A stretch of DNA of 64,000 nt from the NCBI GenBank assembly GCA_023055355.1, contig JALJCS010000053.1, positions 754,501 to 818,500 on the forward strand, read 5' to 3'. A model generated the notes under the pieces. The model saw only the letters and a list, made by a program, of their open reading frames with translations. It was not told the DNA's origin and searched no databases. The stretch comes from Agelaius tricolor. Its lineage: Eukaryota; Chordata; Aves; Passeriformes; Icteridae. How positions within the stretch are numbered: the first letter of the stretch is position 1; each line of letters starts with the position of its first letter. Position numbers and translations under genes: made by a program. Shown piece by piece: positions 23,374 through 37,800 of the stretch.

Positions 23374-25661
23374 AGACTGTTCTTCCCCTCCTGGTTTTCC
23401 AGTTGGGTAGGTGACAGCAGGAAGGGTTTAACACAGCAGTTGCCAAATATTCATCTCATTCTTTCCAGGGCTTGACTATGCAACAAAAGGAAATTAAATG
23501 TATTGTCAAAGGTCTCAAAGGCTCGGCATTAAGATGAAGAAAGTGAGAAGGGAGGAGTGTGCTTTTAGGATATATTATTTCATGCATCTTACCACACAAT
23601 AAAATGCTAACATAAACATGATGGATGCTGGATACCAGCAGCTGCTCTACTCTGCAAAATGCTCAGTGCTGCGAATCCATCCCAATGCAGTTCAAGTCTG
23701 AATGTCTCCTCGTGGATTTCTGAAGAATGCCAACGTGAAATCATCACCTGCAGTCACTGCCACAGGTTCCAAAGCTGCTCCAGTGTGTGTCACAGCCATG
23801 ATCCCCCCTAATCTGAGATCTCTGCCCAAGACTCAGATGCTTGCCCATATTATCAGAAGAAAGGTATTTATGCATTTAAGTCTTCTTGGAGCTCGGCTCT
23901 GTCACAGCCCAAGGGAGACTCTTGAGAGAAAACTCTCACTCCTACATGCCCAGCTCACCTGAGAATGAGAGGTGGGAACTCTCATGAGTCAAACAGTGAT
24001 GAAGAGTCCTTGAATCAAAGATGAGCACAGCTCCTCACTGTGTTCACATCTGTCAGTAAAATTTTCCCAAAGTTATCAGTGCTAGTGATGTTTAAGCAGT
24101 ATGGGTCTGTCTTTTTGACATGAGGGTGCCTAATTCTTGAATGTTCAGTGGCTGACAAATAGGTCCCTCAACCATTGTACATGCTCATGGGGCCCTTGTT
24201 AACCTCAGCAGTTATCTGGAGGGTGTTCATGATGGGGAATGCACCCCCTTTTATTTTGTAATCATGATGGGGAATATAAAATGCAAAATAAAATGTAAAA
24301 CTGGCCATGCAACCGCTGCTCAAAAATCTCCATGTGACTTCATATTACACTGTCTGCAATTGCTCCTTTTTTTTTATGTGTTTGTTTTTGTTCCATTTAC
24401 ATGTTTCTTTTGCCTTCATATGTGGACATCCACATTGCTGAAGATTTATTGAGCTCGCCTGCCATTATTCTTCCAGCTGAAGCACATTTATTTTGCAGTA
24501 CATCTGAAGCTGCTGCCATGTATTGATCAGCTCTGAGGCAATGTCACACATGCAGATATGAGAAAAGCTCACTTGTCATTAGGTAGCTGTTGTTTTCTTC
24601 TGGATCTGGAGACAATGAACAAAGTCAGAGCCTAGAAATATTGAATTGAATTATCCAACTACCTTCCCTTGACTGCTGCCTGCATTTTTAACAGTGAAAT
24701 GCCCAGATTCACTTTGCTTTGAACGTGTTGTGGTCACGTGGAGGCCTCAGCATTATTCAAAAGAAAGCTGTTACTTTGCAGTATCTACAGTCTATTTTTG
24801 GAAGTATTCAGTGGCACAGTGCATCAATGCCTGCTTGCCCTGAATAGCTACAAAGCCCTGCATGGGAAGCATGCTTCACACAGAAATGGAGAATCCAGAT
24901 CACCTATTGCAAACTCTGAAGTGCTACTGCATGGATTAGATTGTAGTGGGAATGAAATTGATTATTCTTGGTTGGATTTGTTGCTATAATTGTAGTCTTG
25001 AGGTTGAGAAATCAGCTTTTTTCATCAGTGGCTCAGCACTGTCTTTAGAAGGTTACTCTGGAAACAGACTGGATGAAAAATAGGCTGTGCCACCTATATA
25101 TGTGCATATATACTTAGTTACTTTGAGTTGGAACAGTCAAATCATCAAGGGCAACATCCCAAGCTGGTGCAAAGTCTAACATGGGGATGCTTTGACAGAA
25201 GCTTCATGTGTCAAAGCAGCAGGCACATGGGAAAAGGCAAAAGGTAACTCCCTGGGGACCTCCAAGACAGGATTCTCCCTGGAAGGGAAGTCTCTCCTTG
25301 TTGGCACAGTGAAGGAGCAATTTCAGCCGTGCAATATTTAATTTCTACTAATGAGTTTCTGTTGGAGCACCTGAGGCAGCTGCTCGGCTGGGGAGTTGTC
25401 TCCTTGGAGTTCAGAGCCAAATGACCCTGGAGGTTTGTAAAGCAATTTGATCCCTCTGATCCCAGAGCTGTGCATCTGAACTGGTGGTACTCTGTTTTGG
25501 ACAAATAAAAATGCCTTGAACCAAACTGCTTTGGAAGTCAGTGGGAAAAAAAGAAGCTGGAAGCTTCTTAGTGAACTTGGACATTCAAGTGGATGATGGT
25601 TAGAGACCCATTTCACCTCCTTGGTTATTTGATGTGAGTCAAGATCAGGTTGTCCTGTCTA
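23374..25661. other. unique DNA, no gene recognised
   Basis: AT-rich sequence with a small local duplication: a CATGATGGGGAAT block occurs at about 24227-24239 and again at 24263-24275. T runs are near 24367-24376. No gene or named element is visible. Confidence 0.45.
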
Positions 25662-25806
25662 TCCCTTCCCTTCCCTTCCCTTCCCTTCCCTTCCCTTCCC
25701 TTCCCTTCCCTTCCCTTCCCTTCCCTTCCCTTCCCTTCCCTTCCCTTCCCTTCCCTTCCCTTCCCTTCCCTTCCCTTCCCTTCCCTTCCCTTCCCTTCCC
25801 TTTTTT
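25662..25806. repeat. (CCCTT)n microsatellite, 145-nt homopyrimidine tract
   Basis: About 27-28 near-perfect CCCTT units on the plus strand, ending in a T6 run. No purine interrupts the tract. The Leu-Pro-Phe-Ser repeat frame that crosses it is a by-product of the repeat. Confidence 0.97.
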
Positions 25807-28800
25807 ACTCATCAATCTCCTCCTAATGCTGTGTAAAGACCAATTTAGAAATGCAGGAATGTCAAACTGGCAGATTTGCTCTTCCAGACAGTGGGATCTG
25901 TTTTTCCCAGCTGCACATTTATCCAGGCTAGTTTCCTCTACATGCCATCCACTGTCTTCTGAGACTCTTCTGTGGTGGGAACTGCTCTTCTCTACAAGTA
26001 ATTTCTCCTTTCAGCTGGTACTAATTTCACATTTCAGTTTATTTTGCTTCTTTGCATTTCTGGACAAACACGTGGATCTGTAGATCTGTGATAAAATCAT
26101 ACAAAACAGTCCCTTGTAAAGTAAACTTTAATTTTATTTAAGGTTCTGAGCAACATGAAAGCGTTACTTGACCTAGAGTTCAAGATGCCCTGCGTTATTG
26201 TCAAATATCCAATTAATTTAAATTGCATTAAAAAATGTCAAGCAACAAAAACCAAGAGGACAAGAGATTAAGTGTGCTTTCCAGTCAAGCCACTCACTCA
26301 CCTAATTTCCCCTCTTGTAAAATAAATACTTCTGGATACATTTGCAATCTCCAAAGAGAAAAGTCTATGTGTTGCTCCTCCAGCTGCTGTGTGTTTTAGC
26401 AGCATGATGTTTTGGAATTGCATGTCCTTTATCCAGCTCCTTTGGGATGTGTAATGTACATCACAATAAGAAGCCAAGGATGATACAAATAATTATAACA
26501 TGTGATACAAGCCCACTGTTATAAAGTCAATCTCTCAGCAAATTCATCAGCTCGACACATGATGTACAGTACCAATTTTATGTAAATTACTTGCCTAATC
26601 CTGCTGGGCAGAATTACTCCCTGATGTAAACTCTGCTAAATTCAGTGGAGTTGCACCAGGAAATCATTCTTTTGCTTGTAAGATCTGGAGCCACACTTTG
26701 TGTATCTCGTTCATCTGGAAACCATGGTAATAAGAAAATGAGTGAAATCACTTGATTATGAGATTCAGAGGTATTATGCTCTCCTTTGTTTAAAACAAAA
26801 GACCACCTTAAATATTACACATTATTATCATTTATGAATATGAAGAATTAACTTGGAAAATTGTATTGATTTCTAAAACTCTTAAAGGCAATGAAATTTC
26901 TGTAAGAAAACTGGCTGGTTTCCACTGACTGGCAATCTTTGGATCAACAATTAACAGAGGTTTAATACTTAGAACATAAAATTCATTGACATTGTAAACT
27001 GCTGCAAAAAAGATATTCAAATGAGGCTGAAACAAGCATGTAAGGCAACTAATGGCTTTTGTTAAGGTAATATGTCAAAAAACCCCCCAAACAATACCAA
27101 ACCACTCCCCCGCAAAAAAAAACCAGCCTAAACAGTTAAAATCCTGCAACCCACAACCAGATTACTCTAAGGTGGTAAAAAATGTGTCAGTTATCCTGAA
27201 GTTTAAAACTATACATAAATAGTGCCACCCAGCTTTTATTTGCACAAATGAATTTTTTAAAGAAGCTATAATGCTACTATGCATGGAGTCCAAATTAAAC
27301 TTGGACAAAAAGTAATATTTGTGAAGTTTCTGGATATATCCAGGTTTTATAGCATGACCTCAGCCAGGATGCTAAACCAGAACATCCAAGGCTTTGGTTT
27401 ATGTCACAGAACCCTGAGATATTGCCAGTGGTGAGCGTTACAAATTCCATGTTTAGGTTTGTGTTGTCAAATCAAAGCCTGTCACTACCTGTTTTTCCTT
27501 TTATGTCATTTGCCAAACTGAGAGAGGACTCTCAGTTTTTTCTTCAGAAACCTTGTAAAAAAGGCATGTACTATGAAGTGCTCCCACCTCTTTGATGTTA
27601 GATTTCTGTCTATAGGGGAAAAAAAAAAAGGCCTAAAAACCCAAACCAGAAATACACAAAACCAAACCAATCCATGCAATTCCTGCATAATTTTGAGCAT
27701 CTGGATTCGGATTTCCTGATGCGACATTGAAGAACCATTCAAAATTCCAAACTTACAAAGAGAAATTCCAAAGAGAACAGATGCCATTGCTTTGTCTCGG
27801 CTCACAGAGGCAAGTGGGATGACCAGAATATTTTCAGCAGCTTTCTCAGTCCATTTCCACTAACCAAACTGGTGGTTGGGTGGAGTTTCAGAGAGTCTCT
27901 TCATCTCAGCTACTGCCTGGTCAACTTGTGCTTTGTGTACAACAGTTTTGTGGTACCCTCCTCTCCACTGCTGAGGTTAATGGGAAGAGTCTAAAGCAAA
28001 GAACCCTAATGAAATCTTTGTGGCTTTTTTTGGAATGGTTACTATCATGTTTGAAGGTACTTTTCTACAAAAGTAGAATCAGGTCGAGTAAAACATGTGT
28101 CATGGCTTCTATCATTTGTCACTAAAGGAAAACGAAAAAGGCAGACATTACACACCCAGGTTTGCTTGAAAAAGTCACCCAAAAAACTTGTCTGTTGGAA
28201 ATGTACCTTCATTCCTTTTATTTTTAATTTTTTTTTTTTTTGTTAATATCTTCTGCCCTCCAGATGGTCTGCTGTGATGACATACACCTGTTCAGCGTCA
28301 GCTATTACCCACAGCGACATATGGCAGCTCACATATTGCCTGGGCTGAGGGGATCTGGGATTCAGGTCACCTGGGGTCTGTTTTCAAGTGGTGTGATGGC
28401 AGCTGTGGGAAACACGATGACTGACAGAAAATCGCTGCTCGTCTCACCAGCAGAAAAAAATGTAGATGTCTTCCAAAAAAAAAAAAAAAAAAAAAAGGCC
28501 CAGCAGCTGTATCTCAACCTCACCACGTAGGTGCAGACAATGGAGGGATCAGCCTCTCCAGCAGACAGCACAGTGGAGGCGCAATGCTGTCACTTTGCAT
28601 ATTTTTGATATTTTTGGTGGTGGGAGTTGCTCAGCGGGGAGAAAATTCGGGTGTTACGGTAACAAGTCTTGAAGGGTGCTGGCTCAGGAGGGCCGAACTG
28701 CCTCACAGCATAATGATGCTGTGGACCTCTGCTCACTGCTAGAACAACACCTAGGATGAAGCCTCTGAGGTGCAAGGGATTTATTTGTTCCTCTGCTACA

Positions 28801-31800
28801 TCTAGTTTTGTGTGGGCTGCCACAATACTGGAGGATACAACAGAAGCTTGAGAGAAAAAACATTTGGTGCTCTCTGGAAGCTGGGCTGCTAGCAAGTGGA
28901 AGATATAGGAAAGGGGAAAAAAAGGATTTGAAAAAAAGGCATGGCTTTTTTTTAATCTACATTTTTCACTGCTGTTGAAGGAATTTGTCTGTCTCTGGAA
29001 AACAGGCTGTTTTCGTGATTTTTCCAGGAGAAATAATGGAGGGAACTCATGGGTGTCACTGTGGTTTTGAGATGTTCTGCTAAATATTGTTGAGTTTGAG
29101 CTTTAGATAGGTTTCTGGTGAGTAGCTGAATTTCTTGGAACCTGTCCAAATCAAACAGAAAATGAGAGCTTTTTAGAGGCCCAGCATACCTCCCACATTT
29201 CTCAAAGTGACGAGACATGTCTTTTTCTCCCTTGCTGATGTTTTATTCTGTATTTGCAGTTGAGGAGGACAACTGCATTGCAGCTGAAGAAAAATCTGAA
29301 ACAGAACAAATTACTTTTGTAAAACCTTATTTTGAACATCTCTACCTCTGAATCCAGCCAGCAACTACATTTAATGAACTGTGGAGGAAATGCTTTGAAG
29401 TTTGAATAGAGAAGGTCTGATTTTTTTTTTTTCCATCTTCTAATTTTCAGTGCCTCTTCAGTGTTTCAGGTTGAGTTTAGCCCTCATACAATAGGACTAA
29501 CATGGCTGTGGAACACATTTTTTTAGCTCTGGTTGTGGTGGGCAAGATCTTTCTCCTACAGCAACAAAACCTGAAAACCTCTGAGAACAACTTTCACCTA
29601 TGCTCCTGGATTAATAAAACATTAATAAGACATTTCTACATCTACCACAGTTTAATATAGATGTTATTGTAAAGAAAGCAATAGAATTATTCAAACAAAG
29701 ACACTATTTTGCAACAGGGCACTCCTTTTTTTTTGGAAGTCTATGTGCCACAAGTCCTAAGTTCTTTGTCTTTCTCCTATTATTTCCTGCCTAAGGAAAA
29801 TAATTTAACAGTCAGCAGTTCAGACAAATTTTGTGGACATTATTCAAGGGATAACTCCTTGATGGAGTTACTAAGAATAGTAACATAAAACAAATCGATA
29901 TTACCAATAAAAAAGTTCATTCTAAATGGCAAATGATTTGTCCTCTTCAGTGATCATTTTCATAACTTGTAGTTCTCACTGGAAAACATCACCTTGCTGG
30001 TCCCAGTAATGCAAAGGTTTCAACAGCAAGCTCCCACATGGTCTCCTCACTTGCTTTGTTTTTATTTGTATAGATGAGTGGTTCTGAAATGAGAAAAACA
30101 ATGAGGAAGGCAGAGGGGAAAAAAAAGTTGTGAAAAATTATTCTGGAAAATGTCATTTACCTCCCTTAGAAAGCATGAAATATAAATACTTAAACATTGG
30201 CTCTGCAACATCCCAGACAGCTTCCTCTTCCTATCATTTCATGTAAGATTGTGTCACTTGCTATATTCAAACTAAACCCATGGAAATTTGTGGAATTATT
30301 GATGTTTACCTGCAGTATGAATAGTAAAATATGGGTCCAAAGATGAGAAAAATGAAGGTCATTTCCAGTCAGAAAATGAATGTATGCTCATTTTAATGTA
30401 CCATTTTCTAACTATCAAGGTATTCCACCTTTTAATGGTGCTGAAAGGATGAAATCAGAGTGGGGAAAGAAAACAATGGAACACCTTCTTAGCACCAGGC
30501 AACTGAGTGATTTCAGTTCTGGGTCATCCATTCAGGATCTTGAGGAGTACAGATGTTTTATTTTCCACTGCTGGACAATAACCATGTGGTGAACGTCAAT
30601 CGTTCCATGTTTATGAAATGGTATCTGGGTTTAATTTCTGCTGTCTGTCAATTGGAGCCTTTGATCTTGGCCTGGAATTATTTTTTCCACTTCACTCTAA
30701 GTGACTAGAGGCTACTGCTGTCACTGACTCTTCAATTCCTGATTTCACTTTGCCAAGATGTAAAAGATTTATTTACAGGAATTTTTCCAAATATGATCCT
30801 TAGCTGTAGTTTTGGGTTTTTTTTCTTCTACCCTCAAGGTATTTTGTAGTGAGTTGTTATAGGATTAACCTGAAGGAAAATACCCAGCACAAGGCAGAAT
30901 GGAACAGAGTCTATGTGAACAAACAGATGTATTTAAGCAAAAAAGTTCAGTTTTAATAACTAATTGCAGCTGGAATTTTAATATACTCTTCTTTTTTGAA
31001 TCAAACTGAAATTCTTGGTGATATGTGTTAAAAATTATGGTTTAAATTTCTGATGATCAAGTTACATAGATTAAAGTAATGGATACCAGACTCTGCATCA
31101 ATGCAGTTATAAATATGGATGAAATGAATGTACATTACACACTGTTATAAATCTACGTGTTCAAGGAAAAGCATAAATCTCCATCACCTTTTCCTCCTTG
31201 GGATATGAAAGGCATTGCTATTTTTACAGTGTTTTCGATGAAATTACAAGGTGGGGTAATTTGCTTTTTCTGAAAGTCTCCTGCATTTTTACGGGCACTC
31301 AAGTAGCATTTTATTTACAATGGCGTATCTTTTAAACACACAGAGCAGTGTGCACTGGGAGGAGCCACGTGACCTTCCAGACACGAAGACCACAGGGTGA
31401 TGGTGCATTCAGAGACATTTAGAGGTGTCTGTGACATTTGTAGAGTTTTCTGCCCTGCAGACATCTGGCAGGTGTGGCATCACCACGTCCCCTCTCCGCT
31501 GTTTCCTTCCAGCCAAACAGTGGCAAATGAGAGGATGTGGTGAAGGGTTATGGTTAGAGGGAGAGGTCTGATTCTAATCTGTGACAAACCACTTGCTCCT
31601 CGATGTGTTCTGCTGGGGAAAGCCCAAGAGTTTGGGTTTTTTCTTTTTTTTTCTCTTTTTTTTTTTTGGTTTGGTACAGCCACAGATACTTCAATGAACT
31701 GTTGAATTCAAACACTTTATCTCTGCTCTTCAGCTGGTTTCTGATGCATTAGGTGATAGAGATGTGGGGTTCCTCATGCAAGGCAGAGCTCTCAGCCCTC

Positions 31801-34800
31801 ATCCAGAAGGAATTTGCCACCTATGCTCTCCTGTGGAGCACACATGGAGAGTCACCATCTCTGTGGGGATGGCTCCTTGTCCTCATTCTGCTCTTATCCT
31901 GAGGAATGACTTCCTCAGGAGTGGCCCCCAAAATGGCAGGAGCAGCATTTCCCTGCTCTGTATGCAGCCAGCCCTTATCGTGGTCTACTTTTCACTCCTC
32001 ATGAGTGGAGCCTAAATTCTCTGAGGCACTCCAGGGAAGGGGCTAACAGGCTGTTTCCATAATATGTCCTAGCTTTTGGATGACCTACTAGTCAATGAGA
32101 GAGACAGCAATCTAGGATAATTGGAAACATTGTGGGGATGGGGAAAAAGGAGATGGTTTTGTTTTCTTTGTGAGTGATTTTGATCCTTCAACACAAACAG
32201 GACTGCTTAAAGATAACAAGAACTCTCTCTGGTCAGCAGATTCTGTGGAGAGCAATTAAGGAGCTTTTCTGATGCCTGGAGGCTATCATGAAGCTCTCTT
32301 TCTCAACAGAGATGTATAAAATCATGCTCCAGCTATGAAAGCAAGAACTGGCTAAAATCTGACCATGAGCTTGAGCCAAACTCTCTAATATCCTAGGAGG
32401 TAGTGAGATCAGACTGTTGCCAGGAAAATACCCATCCATTTAATGACATAAATATTAATGCTGAACCTAGTTCAAAGCTACATTGAAAAGTTCCTTTGCT
32501 TTATATGTTCAGTGAGGGTTTTTTAATGTTATTTTAGCTCCATTTCACATTTTCAGGAAGATTTTCGCACTGAGATTGATGCTAATTGAATGGAATTTTG
32601 CCTAAACTTGATTTTTCATTGATAAACCTTTCTTCTGAGATTTGGTGCTTCAGAAAAGTGAAGCTGCTGAGCTGAGAAACACCACATTTTCAAATATGAG
32701 GTTTGAAGCTCAATGATCTCCATCCAGACTGCTCTGAGTGCAGCTTTTGCAGGAACAGCCCAGCTTTCCTGGGAGCCTGAGCTGATGTAGCAGAGATCTG
32801 GATTATGCTAATATCTTTTGGGAATTGGCAATACCCACTGAAGTCAGTGGACAGGTGAAGTTAACCAAACACCCAACCTTTAAACATCTTCCTGTAGTTC
32901 CAGGAATTGGACACCACCAACCGAGTGGGTGTGTTGCAAAATACATAAATAAAACCTGAGAAAATATGATAGCATGCCATTTTCTATAATGGAAAACCTG
33001 TCACTTGGCCACAGCTTCATTTCCTGTGCACCAGGCTCAAGAATGGCCCACAGCCAGAGGAAACACCAAGACTCAGAGCAGAGTCCACCAAGATGAAAGT
33101 CATGCCCAGTGGTTTGTCCTGGCACCAGCAGTGAACAGAAAGCTGCAAAGTGTTCCTGGGAGCTGATGTGCACAGGCCTGGGCCTGCCCTGTGTCCTGAG
33201 CCTGGGGACAATCAGAGCAAGGAGCCAAAAAATCAGCAGAGCAGTGTGTCCCACCCCTGTCTATAGCTCTGCCTGCTGGCCATGGCAGGGCCCTTCAAAA
33301 CACATCTCTGTGCTGTTTATGCACGACTTTTCTTCTCCACGGAGATCCAAACTTCCTGTGGGATGGAGCAGCTTTGAGGCCAGGCTTAGGCCTCTTTGTC
33401 ATTCCCCATTTTTACTTGCCTAGTGCTTTGTAGGAACCATTCTCCCCTCCCATGCACTGAAATCTCACACATCCCTGTCCCTAATTAACACTTCCTTTGT
33501 CTTTTCCCCCAGCTCTCACTAAATCAGTGGGCAGGATTGCATTTGTTCCAGCAGGACTGCCTGAGGGCTGGGCCTCCAGCTGCCATGAGCAGTCACCTGG
33601 CAGCCTTCCTTGGTCTCCAGCCACCAGGAGCTTGTCTCTGTGGTTTGTGTGGCTTTTTGGGGACTGCCAGCCCCCAGTGCCCAGCCACAACAGAAGCCCA
33701 GCCCACAGATTCAGTCTGAGGTATTAAGGGAGATCATGTGTGTGCCAGATCAACCAACACACAAAAAAAAGTCTGTTTTTTTTTCAGTCCCAGCTCTGGC
33801 ACTTCTGGTGTCCTCCTCCTGCTTTATGCCAGAGCAAAATGGAAGCTTGTAGCACAAGTTTCAGCGTTCCTCTGCTGAAAGTGGGGCAACCCAAATCCTT
33901 CAGCAAAGCTTTTCACACCCTGCTGTGAGAAAACAGCAGCATGACTCATGTCTGAAGGCCAGCATCCCTCTAGAAACCCCAACCATCCATTAGGACAGAT
34001 AGAGGTGGGCTCTTGGAGCTCTCTGGCTGCACCAGGTGTTTCCAGGCTGCCATGGGATGAGCTGGATGCAGCAGCAGCTGGTTTGCCACCCAAACACAGC
34101 CCCAAAGGCACCATCCTGTGACTTTGAGGGGTAAGGGCAGAGGAGAGGGCTGGCAGCACCATGTCCAAGCCCCTCAGGAGCCAAACTCAGCTCCTCCTGA
34201 GCATGGTAAAATGCTTCAGATTGGAGGTCTGCTCTTATCTCTTCCCAAAAAGAGCAATTGCAGGGCTCAGCCTATGTGAGCCAGCACTTAAAGATGCAGC
34301 TCAAACAGCCCCAGCCATCCAGGGATGTGGAACCAGGCCTCAGAGGAGATCTGGTAGCATGCAACAGCTGGGTTTTCTGATATCTCCACCCTGAGAGAGC
34401 ACATAGAATGTTAGATTCTGGGAGAAACATCAGGTTTGGTTGCTGACAGAAGGGTTTTCTTGCTGTGTTACTTCATTCCATTTAAGATGCTGTTATAAAT
34501 TGTGGCCACAGAAAGATGAAACCTTCCCAAGGTGTGTCTCAGGTACCAGCAGCACAGGCAACATCTGTGCCACTTCTCCCTGGGATGACTTGCACAGCTG
34601 AAACACAAAGCAGCAGCTGTCCCTGACATGTATGTCAGACTCAGATTGGGTGTCTGACTAGTCTTTGGACAAGCAGAGTTTTTTTCAAATTAGTACAGAG
34701 TCAGCCACAAGCCATAAAGAGAATTTTCATCACTTTTATTGCTCTTCTGATGGGTTTCTAGAAAGCAAGTTAGCTTTCCACTCCCTGAGAATTATTGCAA

Positions 34801-34831
34801 AACACTATGGCCATGCTGAAAAAAGCTGCAC

Positions 34832-34832
<1 letters not shown>
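25807..34832. other. AT-rich unique DNA, no gene recognised
   Basis: Nine kilobases of mostly AT-rich sequence with dense stops. It contains an A/C-rich patch at about 27076-27123, A tracts near 27620-27630 and 28475-28496 (22 nt), T tracts near 28230-28240 and 29420-29432, and T-rich sequence at 31637-31668. From about 33000 to 34400 the composition is more GC-rich, with several overlapping 60-120-codon frames that look random. A possible ancient relic is listed separately at 26606-26670. Confidence 0.45.
26606..26670. repeat. possible ancient amniote repeat relic
   Basis: The stretch with GAATTACTCCCTGATGTAAA (26611-26630), then an 'AAATTCAGTGGAGTTGCACCAGG'-like block, resembles an old amniote repeat built around 'GAAGTCAATGGAGTTACACCAG'. 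A weaker piece with 'ACTGAAGTCAGTGG' lies at 32836-32851. Only short motifs support this. Confidence 0.3.

Positions 34833-34876
<44 letters not shown>
34833..34876. repeat. 44-nt uninterrupted A tract
   Basis: A pure run of 44 adenines, the longest homopolymer in the window. It could be the tail of a retroposed sequence inserted on the plus strand, but I see no target-site duplication and no recognisable retrocopy body upstream. Its length may be imprecise in the assembly. Confidence 0.97.
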
Positions 34877-34879
<3 letters not shown>

Positions 34880-37800
34880 GTATATTTTGAGCTGAAAGGC
34901 CTGTGCTCAGCCCTCAGTTTTGTTGACAAGCTCTTTTGGATCCCCACCAAATGAAGTCAGGAGGGTACACATGACTTTTAACATCCATGCACTTTGTGGC
35001 ACAGCAGGAAGGAGACAGGTGGCCTGGTACATGGTAATGCTCTTGCCAGTGGTCTGGGATCAGTTTTTCAGTGCTTCAGTGAAATAGAATTGCTCCTCAA
35101 GTCTATTTCCTCAACACAAGTTGTATTCACCAGCCAATAGGTCTTATGATGCATCCAGCAGGGCAGTTTGCTTCTTTCATCTTTTAAAAATGCCTTCATC
35201 AGACAAGAATGGTTTCTCACCAAACCCTGAGATCTCCCATTCCTTGCAGAGGCTGCCTCAGCTCTGACAGTGTGGTCTCAGATTTTTGCCACATAGCAGC
35301 AGGGCAGGAGGAGACACTGCTGGGAGTGAGACCCCCAAAACTACAGATTAATTGCTCCCTAGCCCTGCCCCTCCAGCCATCCCATCCTTCCCTGATCATG
35401 GAGGCCTCATCCACAAGCTATAAAGTTCTGAGCTAGCAAATACTGCACCAGAAGCTGGGGCATGGCATGTTTTCCATTCCAGCTATCTGCTTGGAGGAAT
35501 TCAGGTCCATGGAGTCACAACCCAGTTCGTTGTCTGCTGCTGGAGCATGGAGGAATTCTGGCAAACCCCCATGGAGATAGGAGGGTTTAACATCCAATGG
35601 CCCAGAAAAAGTTCAATCCTGTCTTGTTCTGTACATATTATAATTTTCTATTCCTGTTTTCTTATTAAATATAAGCTGCTCTGTGTGATTTCTTATGTAT
35701 TAATACACACTATGAAATATGCCTGAGTTAAGGGCTATGGGAGAAATCTTGTAACAACATTGCACAAGTGATAATTTTTTTTCCTTCAGTGTTTAAAAAT
35801 AGTGAATCTAAATTCTTTATGTCAAGGGATATTTAAGTTGGCTGGAAGGATTAATTTATTTTTATTAGTGTCCCAGAATATTTTGCACTGGAGGGACCCT
35901 GTGGTCAACATTTTGATGCTGCCCAACAGCATTTTTGTTTCTCTTCTAGCTGCTTTCAGTCTGCTGCTCTGCAACCAGTCTGAAGCCTAAGTCGTTTTAA
36001 TAGGTGCTTACTAATTGAAGTTCCTCTATAAAAATACCTGGCAATTCTGCCACTGCACTGCCTTATCTGTGAAGACAGGCTGCCACCAAAGAGACATTAA
36101 CCCACATTCACCCACCACCCAGCCTCAGTCTGCAAGCTCTGGTGACCATTTGGGTGGCAAATGACATTCCAGCCCTGTTCAATGGGATCACCCCATGTCA
36201 GGGCAGACAAGCACAAGCAGCTAATTTAGAGGCCTTAATATTTTGAGTACCTGAAGGTTGAGAAGAGTTTTCAGGATGTTATGAGAGAATATTAAAAACC
36301 AGAAAATGGGGAAAAGCCATTTCAGGCTGGATCCCCAGATGGAATTAGCCCTGCCCTGTCCTGTAGACTGGTGGGTACAAATATAATACATATCAACTCA
36401 GCAAACAGGACAGCTCAATTCAACCCCTGCTCCTTCACCGTTTGCTGTGCTTGGTTCAAGACATCCTATAAAAAATGCTTTGCAGTAGCTCTCTCAGTAT
36501 CTCATTCAGATATCTCATCTCAGCCGCCCATCCAGACTATATGTCTCAAAATGGAGAAAATATAGTTCCCAGATTTTCTGTGCCTCAGTTTCTCATCTCT
36601 GAGCTTCAAATCTCCGTGGACAGCAGTTTTTTCCACAGTAGTTTTATACACTGAAAGCAGTGTACAGTTCCAGAGTAGCTGATATAAGTGTACATAATCA
36701 CTCACACACATTCACATACAGAAAGAGAGAACTGCTGGTAGACAAAAGAGGGGGCGAAATTCACTTCAGACCCACCTTTTTGTTTCAATAAGAGATAAGT
36801 TGAGTGTGCTCCATTCCCTAGCAGTAATGAAACATCTTTTCAGCGTGCCTAACAGGGCATACATTTTTGGACATGAAGTCACAGAGATCTGTGCCAGCAG
36901 CAAGACTGAACCTATCAGAATGTAAAAGCATTGGTGGTGACCCTGGAGAGAAGAGCACTTACCATTGTAAGTGAACCAACAAAGATATTCTGCCCAATAA
37001 CGTACACAATGAGCAAAAAACTGTGTACCAAACAAAATGGAAATTTAAATGAGGGTTCCATTCTATTGGGCTAAAAATAAAGGCAGTAATCAAAGCATAC
37101 CTGCATAAATGTGAACCCATGTGCTCCTCACACGTGCAAAGAAAGAAAAGGTTGTCATGAGCACAAGAGACACAGTTGTTTGGTAGCACATTATTGTTTG
37201 CATGGGGGGGGTTTATTGTGTCCTTTCAAGTCCTTTACATGGGGCTCTTTTCCACAGAGTACTCACAGTTCCCACGTATCTGAAAATAACAGCAGGTCTG
37301 GGAGCCTGCAGCTGGATCCTGGAGAGCAGTCAAGACTTCCTGCATTTTAAAAGTGAAGTCCACAGCCTGACACCCAACACTTATTCCTCCTCACTGTTGG
37401 TGGGAGGTAGGTGAGGAACAAGGGGGTCCTCTGCCAAGCCACTCGGTCGAGTCCTTCCTACTGAAATATCCCTCAGCTGCTCCGAATGCTGCAGCAGGAG
37501 AACAAACACCACTTAAAAGGCATTTCCATAATCTGACCTCCTGTTGTTTTGCTACCCATGTCATAAACCCAAGTTCATTTCCTCTCCTGGATGCCAGACA
37601 CTCAGAACAAGATGTTTTTCATCTTCCACTCAAGGGCTCTCAGGTGACTCCCTGAAGGCCAGCCCCACCACTCCCTGCCTGATAACTGGGAGGTTGTGGG
37701 CTGCTTCTGTAGGCTCTGCTGCCACTCACAGGCAGCCTCCTCCACCTCCACAAGTGACCTGTGGGCTTCTTTTGGTGGCCACACATGAGCAGAGAGCACG

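Noticed and set aside
25634..26083. 149-codon Leu-Pro-Phe-Ser frame
   Set aside because: Its first half is the CCCTT repeat, and the rest shows no recognisable domain.
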